Below are positions 17,512 to 25,837 of a stretch of 64,000 nucleotides of DNA, one piece after another. The stretch is from Eubacteriaceae bacterium (GTDB lineage: Bacteria; Bacillota; Clostridia; Lachnospirales; Lachnospiraceae), in NCBI GenBank assembly GCA_910574895.1, contig CAJTDQ010000008.1:26855-90854 (forward strand), read 5' to 3'. Position numbers and translations under genes: made by a program. The notes beneath the pieces were generated by a model, which was given only the letters and a program-made list of their open reading frames with translations, had not been told where the DNA came from and did not search any database. Every line of letters starts with the position of its first letter. The first letter of the stretch is position 1.

Positions 17512-18363
17512 TTATTGTTCAATTAGTGTATCGATTACTTGCCCGATATCGAAATTAAGGCAAATAGATTGTTCCTTGATTTCAGCAGGACATATAGCAT
17601 TTTCCAAGTTTATACAGGCATAGAAAGCGTTTCTATTTTCATAAGTCATTTGCCAGAAGGGATACTTGATAATCCCTGGTGTATTCAGCCCTACACCAAG
17701 TTCAAGAAAAAGTACATTGCTCTGTTGTGCTTTGTGAATAAATTTCTTATATCTCTCAGCACAGTCATACCAGTATTTATCCTGAACAAAATAATTATCA
17801 CAGCGTAGATTCATTTCCATTTCACCACCGCATACAGGACATTTGGGAATAAGAGAACTAGGAATTTTGCAGTTTTCCGTATGGGAGACCATTGTCCGAA
17901 CCTGAGACTCGTTATTGTAAAGTTTATTGTGACAGGCTTTTTTACATTGAAAATATTTGTAATCTCCCTGAGTTGCAAATATTCTGTTCGTATCAAAGCC
18001 TGCTTTTTCAAATAAACCATCAACATTGGTAGTCAGAACAAAATAATTTTTGTCTTTGAACAATTCATATAGTTTTTTGTGCAAGCCGTTTTCAGCAATC
18101 TCGTAACGATTCATCAGAACATGTTTTGCCCAGTAAGCCCATTTCTCTTCTGCACTGGGATATGGATAAAATCCGGCGGAATACATATCGGTTATTCCAT
18201 ATTTATCTATAAAGGGATGGAAATTGTCTGTGAATCGTTTGCCGTCATATGTGAGACCAGCAGCAGTGGAAAGTCCGGAACCGGCACCAATTACAATATA
18301 GTCTGAATGTTCTATTTTATCTTTCAGAACATCAATGCTATGACAAAATTCATTTTGTTTCAT
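17512..18363 (-). CDS. Class M sirtuin (SirTM), probable protein ADP-ribosyltransferase
   Basis: NAD-dependent sirtuin of 283 residues. The Rossmann loop GAGSGLSTAAGLTYDG, the TTNVDGLFEKAGF segment and a four-cysteine zinc knot (CKKAC and CPVCGG) are visible. The position of the usual catalytic histidine is a glutamine in FATQGDYKYF, the hallmark of class M sirtuins, which transfer ADP-ribose rather than deacylate. In characterised operons the target is a lipoylated GcvH-like carrier; neither GcvH-L nor LplA2 is nearby here, so the substrate is open. Confidence 0.9.
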   Translation of the reverse strand: MKQNEFCHSIDVLKDKIEHSDYIVIGAGSGLSTAAGLTYDGKRFTDNFHPFIDKYGITDMYSAGFYPYPSAEEKWAYWAKHVLMNRYEIAENGLHKKLYELFKDKNYFVLTTNVDGLFEKAGFDTNRIFATQGDYKYFQCKKACHNKLYNNESQVRTMVSHTENCKIPSSLIPKCPVCGGEMEMNLRCDNYFVQDKYWYDCAERYKKFIHKAQQSNVLFLELGVGLNTPGIIKYPFWQMTYENRNAFYACINLENAICPAEIKEQSICLNFDIGQVIDTLIEQ

Positions 18364-18383
18364 GTTTTACTACCTCAATCTAT

Positions 18384-19019
18384 TTAATAATCAGCGACAA
18401 CACTAAATCTTTTTTGAATATAATTACCATTTTCGGCCTCATCTACCATTGCAATTGCATAGTCGGCATAACTGATGACACTTTCTCCTTTACTGTTTAG
18501 TGTAAGTTCTTCTCCACCAAGAATATATTTTCCGCTGCGGATTCCATCTGCCTGGAAATCGCCTGCCGGTGAAAGATAAGTCCATAGAACATCGTTGCGT
18601 ACTCTCAATGCTCTTAGAGTTTCACCATGAGCGGCGGAAACAGGTTTGAAAATATCAGGGAAGTCCGGTCCATCTTCCACACAGAGTGTGTGTTCCGGAT
18701 TAACATATAAACTTCCGGCACCGCCCACAACGAGTAATCTTATATCACTGCCTGATAAAATATCAGATAAATGTTTGGTAGCAGCAGGGAGAGAAGGAAG
18801 TGTCTCTTCTGTCCATGCCCCAAAGGCATTGATTACTACATTACTTGATTTGACATCATTGAGTGTGATATCAAATAAATCTTTTTCTATTATGTTTACT
18901 GTGTCAGGTAAATCTCGGTTGTTTCTTACGATGGCAGTAACTTCATGACCTCGATTTACTGCTTCTTCTAAAATAAGTTTTCCAGCTCTTCCGTTTGCAC
19001 ATACAATAGTTATTTTCAT
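18384..19019 (-). CDS. NAD(P)-binding oxidoreductase, NmrA/YwnB-like
   Basis: Atypical short-chain Rossmann protein of 211 residues starting MKITIVCANGRAGKLILEEA with a dinucleotide-binding loop, followed by AIVRNN and FGAW segments as in NAD(P)H-flavin-reductase-like and NmrA-like proteins. The frame extends upstream, but AAGGAGT at 19025-19031 fixes the ATG at 19019. It is divergent from an HxlR-type regulator, a common pairing in which the reductase is induced by electrophiles or quinones. The substrate is not visible. Confidence 0.82.
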   Translation of the reverse strand: MKITIVCANGRAGKLILEEAVNRGHEVTAIVRNNRDLPDTVNIIEKDLFDITLNDVKSSNVVINAFGAWTEETLPSLPAATKHLSDILSGSDIRLLVVGGAGSLYVNPEHTLCVEDGPDFPDIFKPVSAAHGETLRALRVRNDVLWTYLSPAGDFQADGIRSGKYILGGEELTLNSKGESVISYADYAIAMVDEAENGNYIQKRFSVVADY

Positions 19020-19075
19020 TATAAACTCCTTCCTGTGGATAAACCATAATAAACATTTTATTTTTGTTTGTGATA

Positions 19076-19147
19076 TTGACTTGCGCTTGTCATAATTATA
19101 CAATAAAGCAGTAGATGCAAAACGTAAAGTAAGCACTTTATTGTGCT
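19076..19147 (+). promoter_or_regulatory. Divergent promoter region with candidate HxlR operator
   Basis: TTGACT (19076-19081) and TACAAT (19099-19104) with 17 bases between them face the HxlR gene. On the other strand a TATAAT overlaps at 19095-19100 and could serve the reductase gene. AGCAC-N6-GTGCT at 19132-19147 is a dyad just downstream of the predicted start site and a candidate repressor site. Confidence 0.45.
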
Positions 19148-19200
19148 ATAGTTACCTAAAAGATACTATTGTGATTTTTAAAGAAAGGTTTGGTGAAAAA

Positions 19201-19536
19201 ATGCAAATAGAGTTACCGGTTTGTCCTGTGGAAACAACATTAATGTTAATTGGAGACAAATGGAAAGTTTTAATATTAAGAGATTTGATGAATGGAACAA
19301 AAAGATTTGGAGAACTTAGGCGTTCTATTGGAACTGTCAGTCAAAAAGTGTTGACAGCACAGCTCAGAGATATGGAACAAAAAGGATTAGTAAATAGAAA
19401 AGTATATGCAGAAGTTCCACCGCGAGTAGAGTATACATTAACAGAAACAGGGTATAGTCTAAAACCGATATTGGATGCAATGCAGGATTGGGGAGAAGTT
19501 TATAAAAATAAGGAACGAGAGAAACATAATGGATAA
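19201..19536 (+). CDS. HxlR-type winged-helix transcriptional regulator
   Basis: DNA-binding protein of 111 residues. It opens with the conserved CPVETTLMLIGDKWKVLIL segment; the cysteine at residue 8 is the redox-active position in thiol-sensing HxlR regulators such as YodB and HypR. The wing (VPPRVEYTLTETG) and C-terminal dimer helix follow. The in-frame TTG at 19141 would add 20 residues without homology, so 19201 is preferred, although its ribosome site is weak. It likely controls the divergent reductase and the MFS gene that overlaps its end. Confidence 0.88.
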   Translation: MQIELPVCPVETTLMLIGDKWKVLILRDLMNGTKRFGELRRSIGTVSQKVLTAQLRDMEQKGLVNRKVYAEVPPRVEYTLTETGYSLKPILDAMQDWGEVYKNKEREKHNG

Positions 19537-20755
19537 TAAGTATAAAATAACAATTAATGCCTGCTTTATAGGGCATATTGTACAGGCAATCGTAAATAAT
19601 TTTGTACCATTGTTATTTTTGACATTTCATAATCAGTATGGAATATCAATGGCAAATATTACATTATTAATCACAATTAATTTTGGAGTACAATTATTTG
19701 TTGATTTAGTATCAGCTGGATTTATAGATAAGATTGGATATAAAGTATCCGCAGTGATGGCGCATATTTTTGTGTCGGCAGGGCTTATTCTGCTGACAAT
19801 ACTGCCCGAGTTGTGCAGTAATGCTTTTTTAGGACTGTTTATTGCAGTAACGATTTATGCAGTGGGTGGTGGACTTACAGAGGTTTTATTAAGTCCAATC
19901 ATGGAAGCATGCCCTACAGAGAATAAAGAAAAGGCGATGAGTATGCTTCATTCCTTTTATTGCTGGGGACATGTTATGGTAGTGTTATTTTCAACGATTT
20001 TTTTCACAGTAGTTGGAATTAATAACTGGAAGACTATGGCGGTTATCTGGTCAGTGATTCCTATCGCAAATGCAATTATTTTTATGAAAGCGCCGGTTCG
20101 TCATCTTTTAGATGAAGGTGAAACAGGGCTTACCATGAAAGAATTATTTCAGCGAAAAGTGTTTTGGATATTAATGCTTATGATGATGTGTGCAGGTGCC
20201 AGTGAGCAGGCTGTCAGCCAATGGGCATCAACGTTTGCTGAGATGGGACTGCATGTAAGTAAGACCATCGGAGATTTGGCTGGTCCTATGATGTTTGCGA
20301 TTTTGATGGGGACATCAAGAGCTATTTATGGTAAGTATGGAGATAAAATGAATTTAGACAGATTTATGAAATACAGTGCTGTTCTTTGTGTAGCATCTTA
20401 TTTGATAATTTCTTTAGTACCAAATCCGGTGATAGGGTTACTTGGATGTGGTATTTGTGGTTTGTCTGTGGGAATCATGTGGCCTGGAACTTTTAGTAAG
20501 GCGGCAGTTTCTATCAAAAGTGGAGGCACAGTCATGTTTGCTCTTCTGGCATTGGCAGGTGATGTGGGGTGCTCTGGAGGTCCAACATTGGCAGGAATGG
20601 TATCATCTGCTTTTGAGAATGATTTAAAAATAGGAATATTGGCAGCAATTATATTTCCGGTATTGATGTTTATGGCATTAAAAGTTACCAGTAAGGGGAA
20701 AGAGCAATTGAAAGAAAATAAATATAAAAAGACACTATATAAAAACAAAAAGTGA
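19529..20755 (+). CDS. MFS transporter
   Basis: Secondary carrier of 408 residues with about twelve membrane helices. It begins inside the last codons of the HxlR gene (eight-base overlap), so translation is probably coupled. The loop between helices 2 and 3 (DLVSAGFIDKIGYK) is the usual MFS signature region. The general build resembles sugar or multidrug carriers of the major facilitator superfamily; the substrate cannot be told. The regulator, reductase and MFS arrangement suggests a response to a toxic or electrophilic compound. Confidence 0.88.
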   Translation: MDNKYKITINACFIGHIVQAIVNNFVPLLFLTFHNQYGISMANITLLITINFGVQLFVDLVSAGFIDKIGYKVSAVMAHIFVSAGLILLTILPELCSNAFLGLFIAVTIYAVGGGLTEVLLSPIMEACPTENKEKAMSMLHSFYCWGHVMVVLFSTIFFTVVGINNWKTMAVIWSVIPIANAIIFMKAPVRHLLDEGETGLTMKELFQRKVFWILMLMMMCAGASEQAVSQWASTFAEMGLHVSKTIGDLAGPMMFAILMGTSRAIYGKYGDKMNLDRFMKYSAVLCVASYLIISLVPNPVIGLLGCGICGLSVGIMWPGTFSKAAVSIKSGGTVMFALLALAGDVGCSGGPTLAGMVSSAFENDLKIGILAAIIFPVLMFMALKVTSKGKEQLKENKYKKTLYKNKK

Positions 20756-20784
20756 TTGAAAGGCGCAGTAAATAATGTTAATAT
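20756..20784 (+). promoter_or_regulatory. Promoter of the type I toxin mRNA
   Basis: TTGAAA (20756-20761) and TAATAT (20779-20784), 17 bases apart. Transcription would start near 20790, giving a leader of about 80 bases. In that leader CCTATG (20798-20803) can pair with CATAGG (20851-20856), and GCCTCC (20815-20820) with the ribosome site GGGAGG (20859-20864). Confidence 0.6.
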
Positions 20785-20872
20785 ATTAGTGGAAGCACCT
20801 ATGACAGGGTGGCAGCCTCCTGAGTCTGGTAACTTGGTTTGACAAGAGTACATAGGAAGGGAGGTGATATGT

Positions 20873-20992
20873 ATGACCGCTTATGAGATTATTATGGTAG
20901 TGCTCACAGTATTAGCATTGTTGATTTCTTTTGGTGGATTTATCATCATATTCCTAAACTTTCTGAATAAAAGGGATAGTAGGGATAAATAA
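20873..20992 (+). CDS. Type I toxin, putative holin-like membrane peptide
   Basis: A 39-residue peptide: a short polar start MTAYEIIM, one hydrophobic helix (about residues 8-31), and a charged end NKRDSRDK. This matches the putative holin-like toxin family (TxpA/BsrG-type type I systems), whose members insert in the membrane and stop growth. A near-perfect GGGAGGTGAT ribosome site precedes the ATG, and the leader can fold to hide it. An antisense RNA gene with its own promoter and terminator overlaps the 3' end of the message. Confidence 0.8.
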   Translation: MTAYEIIMVVLTVLALLISFGGFIIIFLNFLNKRDSRDK

Positions 20993-21023
20993 AAATGCCA
21001 GTCCTGTCAGCACCAGGACTGGC
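20991..21023 (-). terminator. Terminator of the antisense RNA
   Basis: A perfect 10-bp stem with a seven-base loop. The U run exists only on the minus strand, showing that the terminator belongs to a minus-strand transcript. Confidence 0.75.
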
Positions 21024-21086
21024 TGTGTTCGTAAGAACATTTCGCTAGATTCTTGAGGCATCCACTTTGGAGTGGGTGCTTCCTTT
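20992..21086 (-). ncRNA. Antisense RNA antitoxin of the type I locus
   Basis: A promoter on the minus strand (TTGAAT, plus-strand 21116-21121; TAATAT, 21093-21098; 17-base spacing) would start a transcript near 21086. It ends at a minus-strand terminator (GCCAGTCCTG/CAGGACTGGC, 20997-21023, then ATTTTTATTT) at the toxin stop codon. The RNA of about 95 bases is fully complementary to the 3' untranslated part of the toxin mRNA, the RatA/TxpA layout. Its 5' end folds into a hairpin (21056-21081). Confidence 0.7.
21056..21081. other. Hairpin at toxin mRNA 3' end and antisense RNA 5' end
   Basis: AGGCATCCAC pairs with GTGGGTGCTT (ten pairs, two wobbles). The 3' arm GGTGCTTCC (21075-21083) is also the reverse complement of GGAAGCACC at the 5' end of the toxin mRNA (20791-20799), allowing the end-to-end pairing typical of type I toxin messages. 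Confidence 0.6.
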
Positions 21087-21171
21087 AATATGATATTAGC
21101 ATTGAAATTTAATTTATTCAAGTATTTTTTCATATTTACAAATAAAAAGTAGTGCGAAGAGGTAAAAAAAT

Positions 21172-21537
21172 ATGTTAGAATGTTTATTAGTGGGAATTGG
21201 GGGATTTATAGGCAGTGTTCTTAGATATCTGATAGGATTGCTTCCGATGAAACCAGATAATCAATTTCCAGTAAAAACCCTATTTATTAATATTTTTGGA
21301 GCGTTTATAATAAGTATTATAGTGGCAATGGCAGCGAAGAATAAATCTTTAAATTCTAATCTTATTTTAATGTTAAAAGTGGGCGTTTGTGGTGGGTTCA
21401 CTACATTTTCTACATTTGCTTCTGAGACTGTAGAATTAATACAGAGTGGAAACGTGATGGTAGCAGTGAGTTATGCTGTGTTAAGTGTAGTCTTAAGTGT
21501 TCTTGCCATTTATTTTGCACAGATGATAATAAATTGA
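21172..21537 (+). CDS. crcB: Fluoride channel FluC (CrcB)
   Basis: Dual-topology fluoride exporter of 121 residues with four membrane helices. Family residues are visible: GGFIGSVLRYL, the NIFGAF asparagine segment and GVCGGFTTFSTFASE with the pore phenylalanines and the central sodium-site region. Many genomes carry two adjacent copies; only one is present here. I found no fluoride riboswitch motif upstream, where the toxin-antitoxin locus lies instead. Confidence 0.95.
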   Translation: MLECLLVGIGGFIGSVLRYLIGLLPMKPDNQFPVKTLFINIFGAFIISIIVAMAAKNKSLNSNLILMLKVGVCGGFTTFSTFASETVELIQSGNVMVAVSYAVLSVVLSVLAIYFAQMIIN

Positions 21538-21559
21538 CAGATAGAGAGATGGAAGATAA

Positions 21560-22930
21560 ATGAATAAAAAAATGCGATTACGAATAATGGTTTCGACGGG
21601 CATAGTGTGCGTGCTTTCGATGATTATGATTGTTTTTACAAATACACAGCAACAGGCAAAAGTCCATGAGATGATAACAATTCAGCCGACAATAGAAAAA
21701 ACTCAGGAAACAATAGTTGTAAAAAAGGTAGCGGAGAAAGTAAAAAAGAAGAAAAAGAAATCATCTTTGTTCTCAAAGAAATATAAGAAGCTTACAGTAA
21801 TAAAAGTCAGTGATGAGACAGAAACACAAAACTCTAACAATAATGTTTCAGATGAGATTGCAGAAATATACAAACAAAAATCTCTTACCGCAGAAGAGGC
21901 GGGAGTCGCATTAGATGGCTGTGTTGTTAAAGTGTTATCAAAAGATAAGAATTGGACAAAAGTAAAATCAGGTAAAGTAGAGGGCTATGTTGAAAGTAAA
22001 TATGTTGTAAAAGGGGATAAAGCAAAAAAGGTTCTATTTGATACAGACCATATAGTAGCAAAAATGAATAAAAGTAATACGATGATAAAAGGTGATAAAA
22101 TTAAAAAATCATCCAACATTGGTATTGCATATGCCAAGACTACATATCCGATTATTGAAATTAGTAAAAATGAAAAATGGGTAAAAATAAAAAGAACCGA
22201 GACTTTATCAGGATGGATTCCGGCATCATCAATGACACTTAAGATTGAGAGGGAATATGCCTATACTTCAGATGAATATGATGAAATGGTTGAATCTGAA
22301 TGGAAAACAGTTGCTGGAACGTATAAATTGGAAAAGAGTAAATTGCCAAAGAGTGGTGAGGCAAGAGAACTGATAGAATATGCATCGAAATTTTTAGGAA
22401 ATCGATATGTCTGGGGTGGAACCAGTCTGACAAAAGGTGCAGACTGTTCTGGATTTGTTCAGTCAGTATTCAGACATTTTGGATATCGTTTAAATAGAAC
22501 TGCTGCGGAGCAGTCCAGAAATGGTAAGTCAGTTTCAAATAATCAGTTAAAACCAGGAGACCTGTTATTTTATCATACAGACAGAAGACAGAAAAACAGA
22601 ATCAGTCATGTGGCAATATATATTGGAAATGGAAAGATAATTCATGCGGCAAACAGGAGAGCAGGAATTATTATTAGTAATATGGGAAATCCGTGTGTGG
22701 CAAGACGAATTCTTACAGGCAAGAAGGAAAATAAAAAAGAGAAAACAAAAATAGATAAAAGTTTAGGGAAAAATAAAAAACAAAAAAATAAGGAAAATTA
22801 TAAAAAGCAAAATGAAGAAGAGACAACGAAAATTATAGAGACAACACAGAGTGCAGAGACAGAACAACAGGTAACAACGAGAGTAGAGTCGGAAACAACG
22901 GAAGTTCAAAGCACAATTGGCGAAAATTAA
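21560..22930 (+). CDS. Secreted SH3 and NlpC/P60 peptidoglycan hydrolase
   Basis: Cell-wall endopeptidase of 456 residues with an N-terminal signal anchor (about 7-28). A lysine-rich spacer is followed by two bacterial SH3-type segments (about 75-230; for example GYVESKYV and GWIPASSM). The NlpC/P60 domain (about 270-390) carries the catalytic Cys in GADCSGFVQS and His in SHVAIYIGNGKIIHA. The C-terminal 65 residues are first lysine-rich, then threonine/glutamate-rich, without a sorting motif. It follows crcB by 22 bases. Confidence 0.92.
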   Translation: MNKKMRLRIMVSTGIVCVLSMIMIVFTNTQQQAKVHEMITIQPTIEKTQETIVVKKVAEKVKKKKKKSSLFSKKYKKLTVIKVSDETETQNSNNNVSDEIAEIYKQKSLTAEEAGVALDGCVVKVLSKDKNWTKVKSGKVEGYVESKYVVKGDKAKKVLFDTDHIVAKMNKSNTMIKGDKIKKSSNIGIAYAKTTYPIIEISKNEKWVKIKRTETLSGWIPASSMTLKIEREYAYTSDEYDEMVESEWKTVAGTYKLEKSKLPKSGEARELIEYASKFLGNRYVWGGTSLTKGADCSGFVQSVFRHFGYRLNRTAAEQSRNGKSVSNNQLKPGDLLFYHTDRRQKNRISHVAIYIGNGKIIHAANRRAGIIISNMGNPCVARRILTGKKENKKEKTKIDKSLGKNKKQKNKENYKKQNEEETTKIIETTQSAETEQQVTTRVESETTEVQSTIGEN

Positions 22931-22936
22931 AAAAAT

Positions 22937-22994
22937 GCGGACATCATATTTTCAATGAAGGATTACAAAATTGAAAAACAGATGTCCGCTTTTT
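22937..22994. terminator. Bidirectional terminator between convergent genes
   Basis: GCGGACATC (22937-22945) and GATGTCCGC (22981-22989) pair around an inner TTTTCAAT/ATTGAAAA stem, with T runs on both strands. Confidence 0.82.
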
Positions 22995-23883
22995 ATAATT
23001 TATAAGATTGAATTTTTGCTTTTAGCCGGTTAAGAAATTCTTCGGATGCTTTTGAAAAAATCTGAAATCTTTTCCAGATTACAGATAAATTTACAGTAAT
23101 TTCAGGTTCGATAGGGACAAAACAGAGATTGTTGTTTCCCAAAGTATTAATTAAGTGATCTATTGTTAATGCATATCCCATGCCCTGTTCTACCAGTAAT
23201 GCAGCGTTATAAATGAGGTTAAAGGTGGCTTTAATATTCATTTCTTCCGGATAAATTCCAAGGATTTCCGGAAAATATTTGCTGTCAATCATTCTTTTTG
23301 CAACGAGAAGAGGGAGAGTTTTCATTGTGTCGATGGAAATATATTCAGTCTTAGCCAAAGGATCATCCTTACGCATAATTAATCCATACTGGTCTGTATA
23401 GGGAAGGCGCATTGTTTCATATTTCCTAATATCTGCAGGCTCAATAACAACACCAAAATCTATCAGCCCCTTGTCGATTCTGTCGATAACATCATCTGCA
23501 TTTCCACTGTATAAATGAAATCTTACATCCGGGTGTTCCTGATTCATTTCAGACATAACTTCAGCCAGAATATTCATTGCAAGGGTTTCACCACCACCAA
23601 GGTACACATCTCCACTGATAAATTCATCTAATTGATGAAATTCTGCTTCTGTCTTATCCATAAGGGAAGTAATTTCTTCTGCACGTTTTCTTAGAAACAT
23701 TCCCTCATCAGTTAAAGAAAGGTTTCTCTTTCCACGAATAAATAATTCTGCACCTAGTTCTTCCTCCAATTCTTTTAATTGTCTGGAAAGAGTAGGCTGG
23801 GTAATATGTAAATACTCAGCAGCTTTTGATATGTTTTCCTCTCTGGCTACTGCTAAAAAATATCTTAGTACTCTTATATCCAT
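22993..23883 (-). CDS. LysR-family transcriptional regulator
   Basis: Regulator of 296 residues with an N-terminal helix-turn-helix (MDIRVLRYFLAVAREENISKAA, TQPTLSRQLKELEEELG) and a periplasmic-binding-like effector domain from about residue 90. GGAG before 23883 decides the start over an ATG at 23895. It is divergent from a run of redox genes and is the obvious candidate to control them. The effector is unknown. Confidence 0.93.
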   Translation of the reverse strand: MDIRVLRYFLAVAREENISKAAEYLHITQPTLSRQLKELEEELGAELFIRGKRNLSLTDEGMFLRKRAEEITSLMDKTEAEFHQLDEFISGDVYLGGGETLAMNILAEVMSEMNQEHPDVRFHLYSGNADDVIDRIDKGLIDFGVVIEPADIRKYETMRLPYTDQYGLIMRKDDPLAKTEYISIDTMKTLPLLVAKRMIDSKYFPEILGIYPEEMNIKATFNLIYNAALLVEQGMGYALTIDHLINTLGNNNLCFVPIEPEITVNLSVIWKRFQIFSKASEEFLNRLKAKIQSYKL

Positions 23884-24019
23884 AAAAATCTCCATTCTAA
23901 GTATTAATCATTTGTCACTTGCCTTAATCTTACAATTGGAAAAAATTTCGTGTGGCAGAGTGTCATGTACAAAAATATATAATTCATTATATCATGCCCT
24001 CAGAGCATAAAACAAGATT

Positions 24020-24060
24020 TAATATAGGTATTATACAGAATGAATGTAAAGAAATATAAT
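24020..24060 (+). promoter_or_regulatory. Promoter and candidate LysR site of the redox cluster
   Basis: TATAAT at 24055-24060 with TTATAC 18 bases upstream (24031-24036). The dyad TAATA-TAGG-TATTA (24020-24033) overlaps the upstream side of this -35 and resembles the A/T-rich dyads used by LysR proteins. Confidence 0.4.
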
Positions 24061-24085
24061 AAAATTATAAAGGAGGTTGTGAAAG

Positions 24086-24313
24086 TTGGATAAAAAAAGT
24101 CAGTGTACTATTTTGTGCTTACAGGATATCGGTTGCAATCAGACAACTATTGAAAAATATAGGAAAATGTCAAACGCAAATGATATAGAAGGCATGGTAA
24201 AAATGTTGTCCTGCATCAGATGCAGGGTATTAGAAGAAATACATGAAAAACAGGAAAAGTTGGATTGCCTTGATTATATTATTTTTGAATTAAGAAAACA
24301 AAAAAATAAATAA
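24086..24313 (+). CDS. Small cysteine-containing helical protein, MerR C-terminus-like
   Basis: A 75-residue protein of unknown function from a TTG start nine bases after AAAGGAGG. It is predicted helical, with six cysteines (CTILCLQDIGC, SCIRCRV and LDCL). The last 25 residues (VLEEIHEKQEKLDCLDYII) look like the antiparallel dimer helix of MerR-family regulators, and the first half like their linker region, but no DNA-binding domain is present. It heads the redox cluster and could be a small sensor or regulator; that is inference. Confidence 0.65.
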   Translation: MDKKSQCTILCLQDIGCNQTTIEKYRKMSNANDIEGMVKMLSCIRCRVLEEIHEKQEKLDCLDYIIFELRKQKNK

Positions 24314-24372
24314 AAAACATTATGCAGATTTTTTAACTTGCACAATAACAAAACAGATTGGAGGAAAATAAA

Positions 24373-25131
24373 ATGAGAGAAAAGATTGTACAGACTGCAG
24401 GAAGAGATAGTCTTGGAGAGTTTGCACCGATGTTTGCACATTTAAATGATGATGTGCTGTTTGGAGAGGTATGGAATGAAGATACAATTTCAGTGAAAAC
24501 AAAATGTATCATTACAGTAGTGTCTTTGATGGCATCAGGTATTACAGATTCTTCGTTGAAGCATCATTTAGAAAATGCAAAGAATCATGGAGTTACTAAA
24601 GAAGAAATTGCAGCCGTAATTACGCATGCAACAATGTATGTCGGCTGGCCAAAAGGATGGGCCGTATTCCGTTTGGCAAAAGAAATATGGAATGAGGAAA
24701 CAGCGGAATTGACAGAAAAAGAGAAATATCAGAATAGTATCTTTTTCCCAATTGGGAAGACGAATGATGCTTTTGCCGAGTACTTTGTGGGACAGAGTTA
24801 TCTTGCACAGGTATCAACAAAACAGATTCCGATTTTTAATGTGACATTTGAGCCGGGATGCCGTAATAACTGGCATATTCATCATGCAAAGAGTGGTGGA
24901 GGACAGATGCTAATCTGTGTTGGAGGCAGAGGATATTATCAGGAATGGGGAAAAGAAGCTGTTGAAATGGCACCGGGCAGCGTAATTAATATTCCGGCAA
25001 ATGTGAAACACTGGCATGGTGCAGCTCCTGATTCGTGGTTTTCCCATCTTGCTATTGAAATCCCAGGGGAAGAAACAGAGAATGAATGGTGCGAGCCGGT
25101 TTCAGAGGAAGAATATAATAAGTTGAAATGA
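24373..25131 (+). CDS. Carboxymuconolactone decarboxylase-like plus cupin fusion
   Basis: Protein of 252 residues with two domains. Residues 1-110 form an AhpD/CMD-like helical domain (TVVSLMASG, HLENAKNHGVTKEEI, HATMYVGWPKG) lacking the AhpD CxxC pair. Residues 140-235 are a cupin with metal ligands in NWHIHHAKSGGGQ and VKHWHGA. Such fusions occur in redox or aldehyde-handling clusters with aldo/keto reductases and flavodoxins, as here. The reaction is not known. GGAGG before 24373 sets the start. Confidence 0.88.
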   Translation: MREKIVQTAGRDSLGEFAPMFAHLNDDVLFGEVWNEDTISVKTKCIITVVSLMASGITDSSLKHHLENAKNHGVTKEEIAAVITHATMYVGWPKGWAVFRLAKEIWNEETAELTEKEKYQNSIFFPIGKTNDAFAEYFVGQSYLAQVSTKQIPIFNVTFEPGCRNNWHIHHAKSGGGQMLICVGGRGYYQEWGKEAVEMAPGSVINIPANVKHWHGAAPDSWFSHLAIEIPGEETENEWCEPVSEEEYNKLK

Positions 25132-25169
25132 TACAGAAATTCAAATAGATATGATTGGAGGATAATATT

Positions 25170-25814
25170 ATGAAGAAAAAAATATTATTTTTATTATGTA
25201 TATTAATTGTATTTACTTTTACAGCTTGTGGAAAAGAGGTAGAAAGAGGTGAAAATGCAGATATGAAAGAAAAGCTGATAGAGTCAACATCACAGAAAAA
25301 AATAGAATCTGATGATTCAAAGGTTGAAAAAGAAAAGAACGAAAATGTTAGAGTGGTATATTTTTCTGCTACAGGAACAACAAAAGAAGTTGCCGGTACT
25401 CTTGCAGAAGTTTTAGAAACGGATGCTGTTGAAATTATTCCTCAGGAGACATATTCGTTTGGTGACTTAGACTATAATAATGATAATTGCAGGGCAAACA
25501 AGGAGATGAACGATGACAATTCAAGACCTGATATTAAAAATGATTTAAATGTAGTAAAGGAATGTGACATGGTATATATCGGCTATCCAATTTGGTGGGG
25601 AACAGCTCCGAGAATTATACAGACTTTTTTTGAAACATATGATTTAAGTGGAAAGACGGTTTATTTGTTCTGTACTTCCGGAGGAAGTGGTATAGAGCAG
25701 AGTGTCCAGGATTTACAGGAAAAATATAAAGATGTAAATATAGTCAGTGGTAAACGTTTTTCGGAAGGAGTTTCAGAAGAGGAAATTCGTGAATGGATGA
25801 ATGAGAAAGAGTAA
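25170..25814 (+). CDS. Flavodoxin-like lipoprotein
   Basis: Membrane-anchored flavodoxin of 214 residues. The signal peptide ends in a lipobox (FTFTACG, lipidated Cys about residue 20). A charged linker leads to the flavodoxin domain with the FMN phosphate loop FSATGTTKEVAG and the isoalloxazine-side segment GYPIWWGTAPR. Being lipidated it acts outside the membrane, probably exchanging electrons with partners of the neighbouring redox enzymes. GGAGG before 25170 decides the start. Confidence 0.9.
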   Translation: MKKKILFLLCILIVFTFTACGKEVERGENADMKEKLIESTSQKKIESDDSKVEKEKNENVRVVYFSATGTTKEVAGTLAEVLETDAVEIIPQETYSFGDLDYNNDNCRANKEMNDDNSRPDIKNDLNVVKECDMVYIGYPIWWGTAPRIIQTFFETYDLSGKTVYLFCTSGGSGIEQSVQDLQEKYKDVNIVSGKRFSEGVSEEEIREWMNEKE

Positions 25815-25837
25815 ATAAAAAAGGAATGGTAAAGTAT

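Noticed and set aside
21023..21171. Fluoride riboswitch before crcB
   Set aside because: The conserved GGNGAUGG and pseudoknot elements are not present; the region is explained by the antisense RNA promoter.
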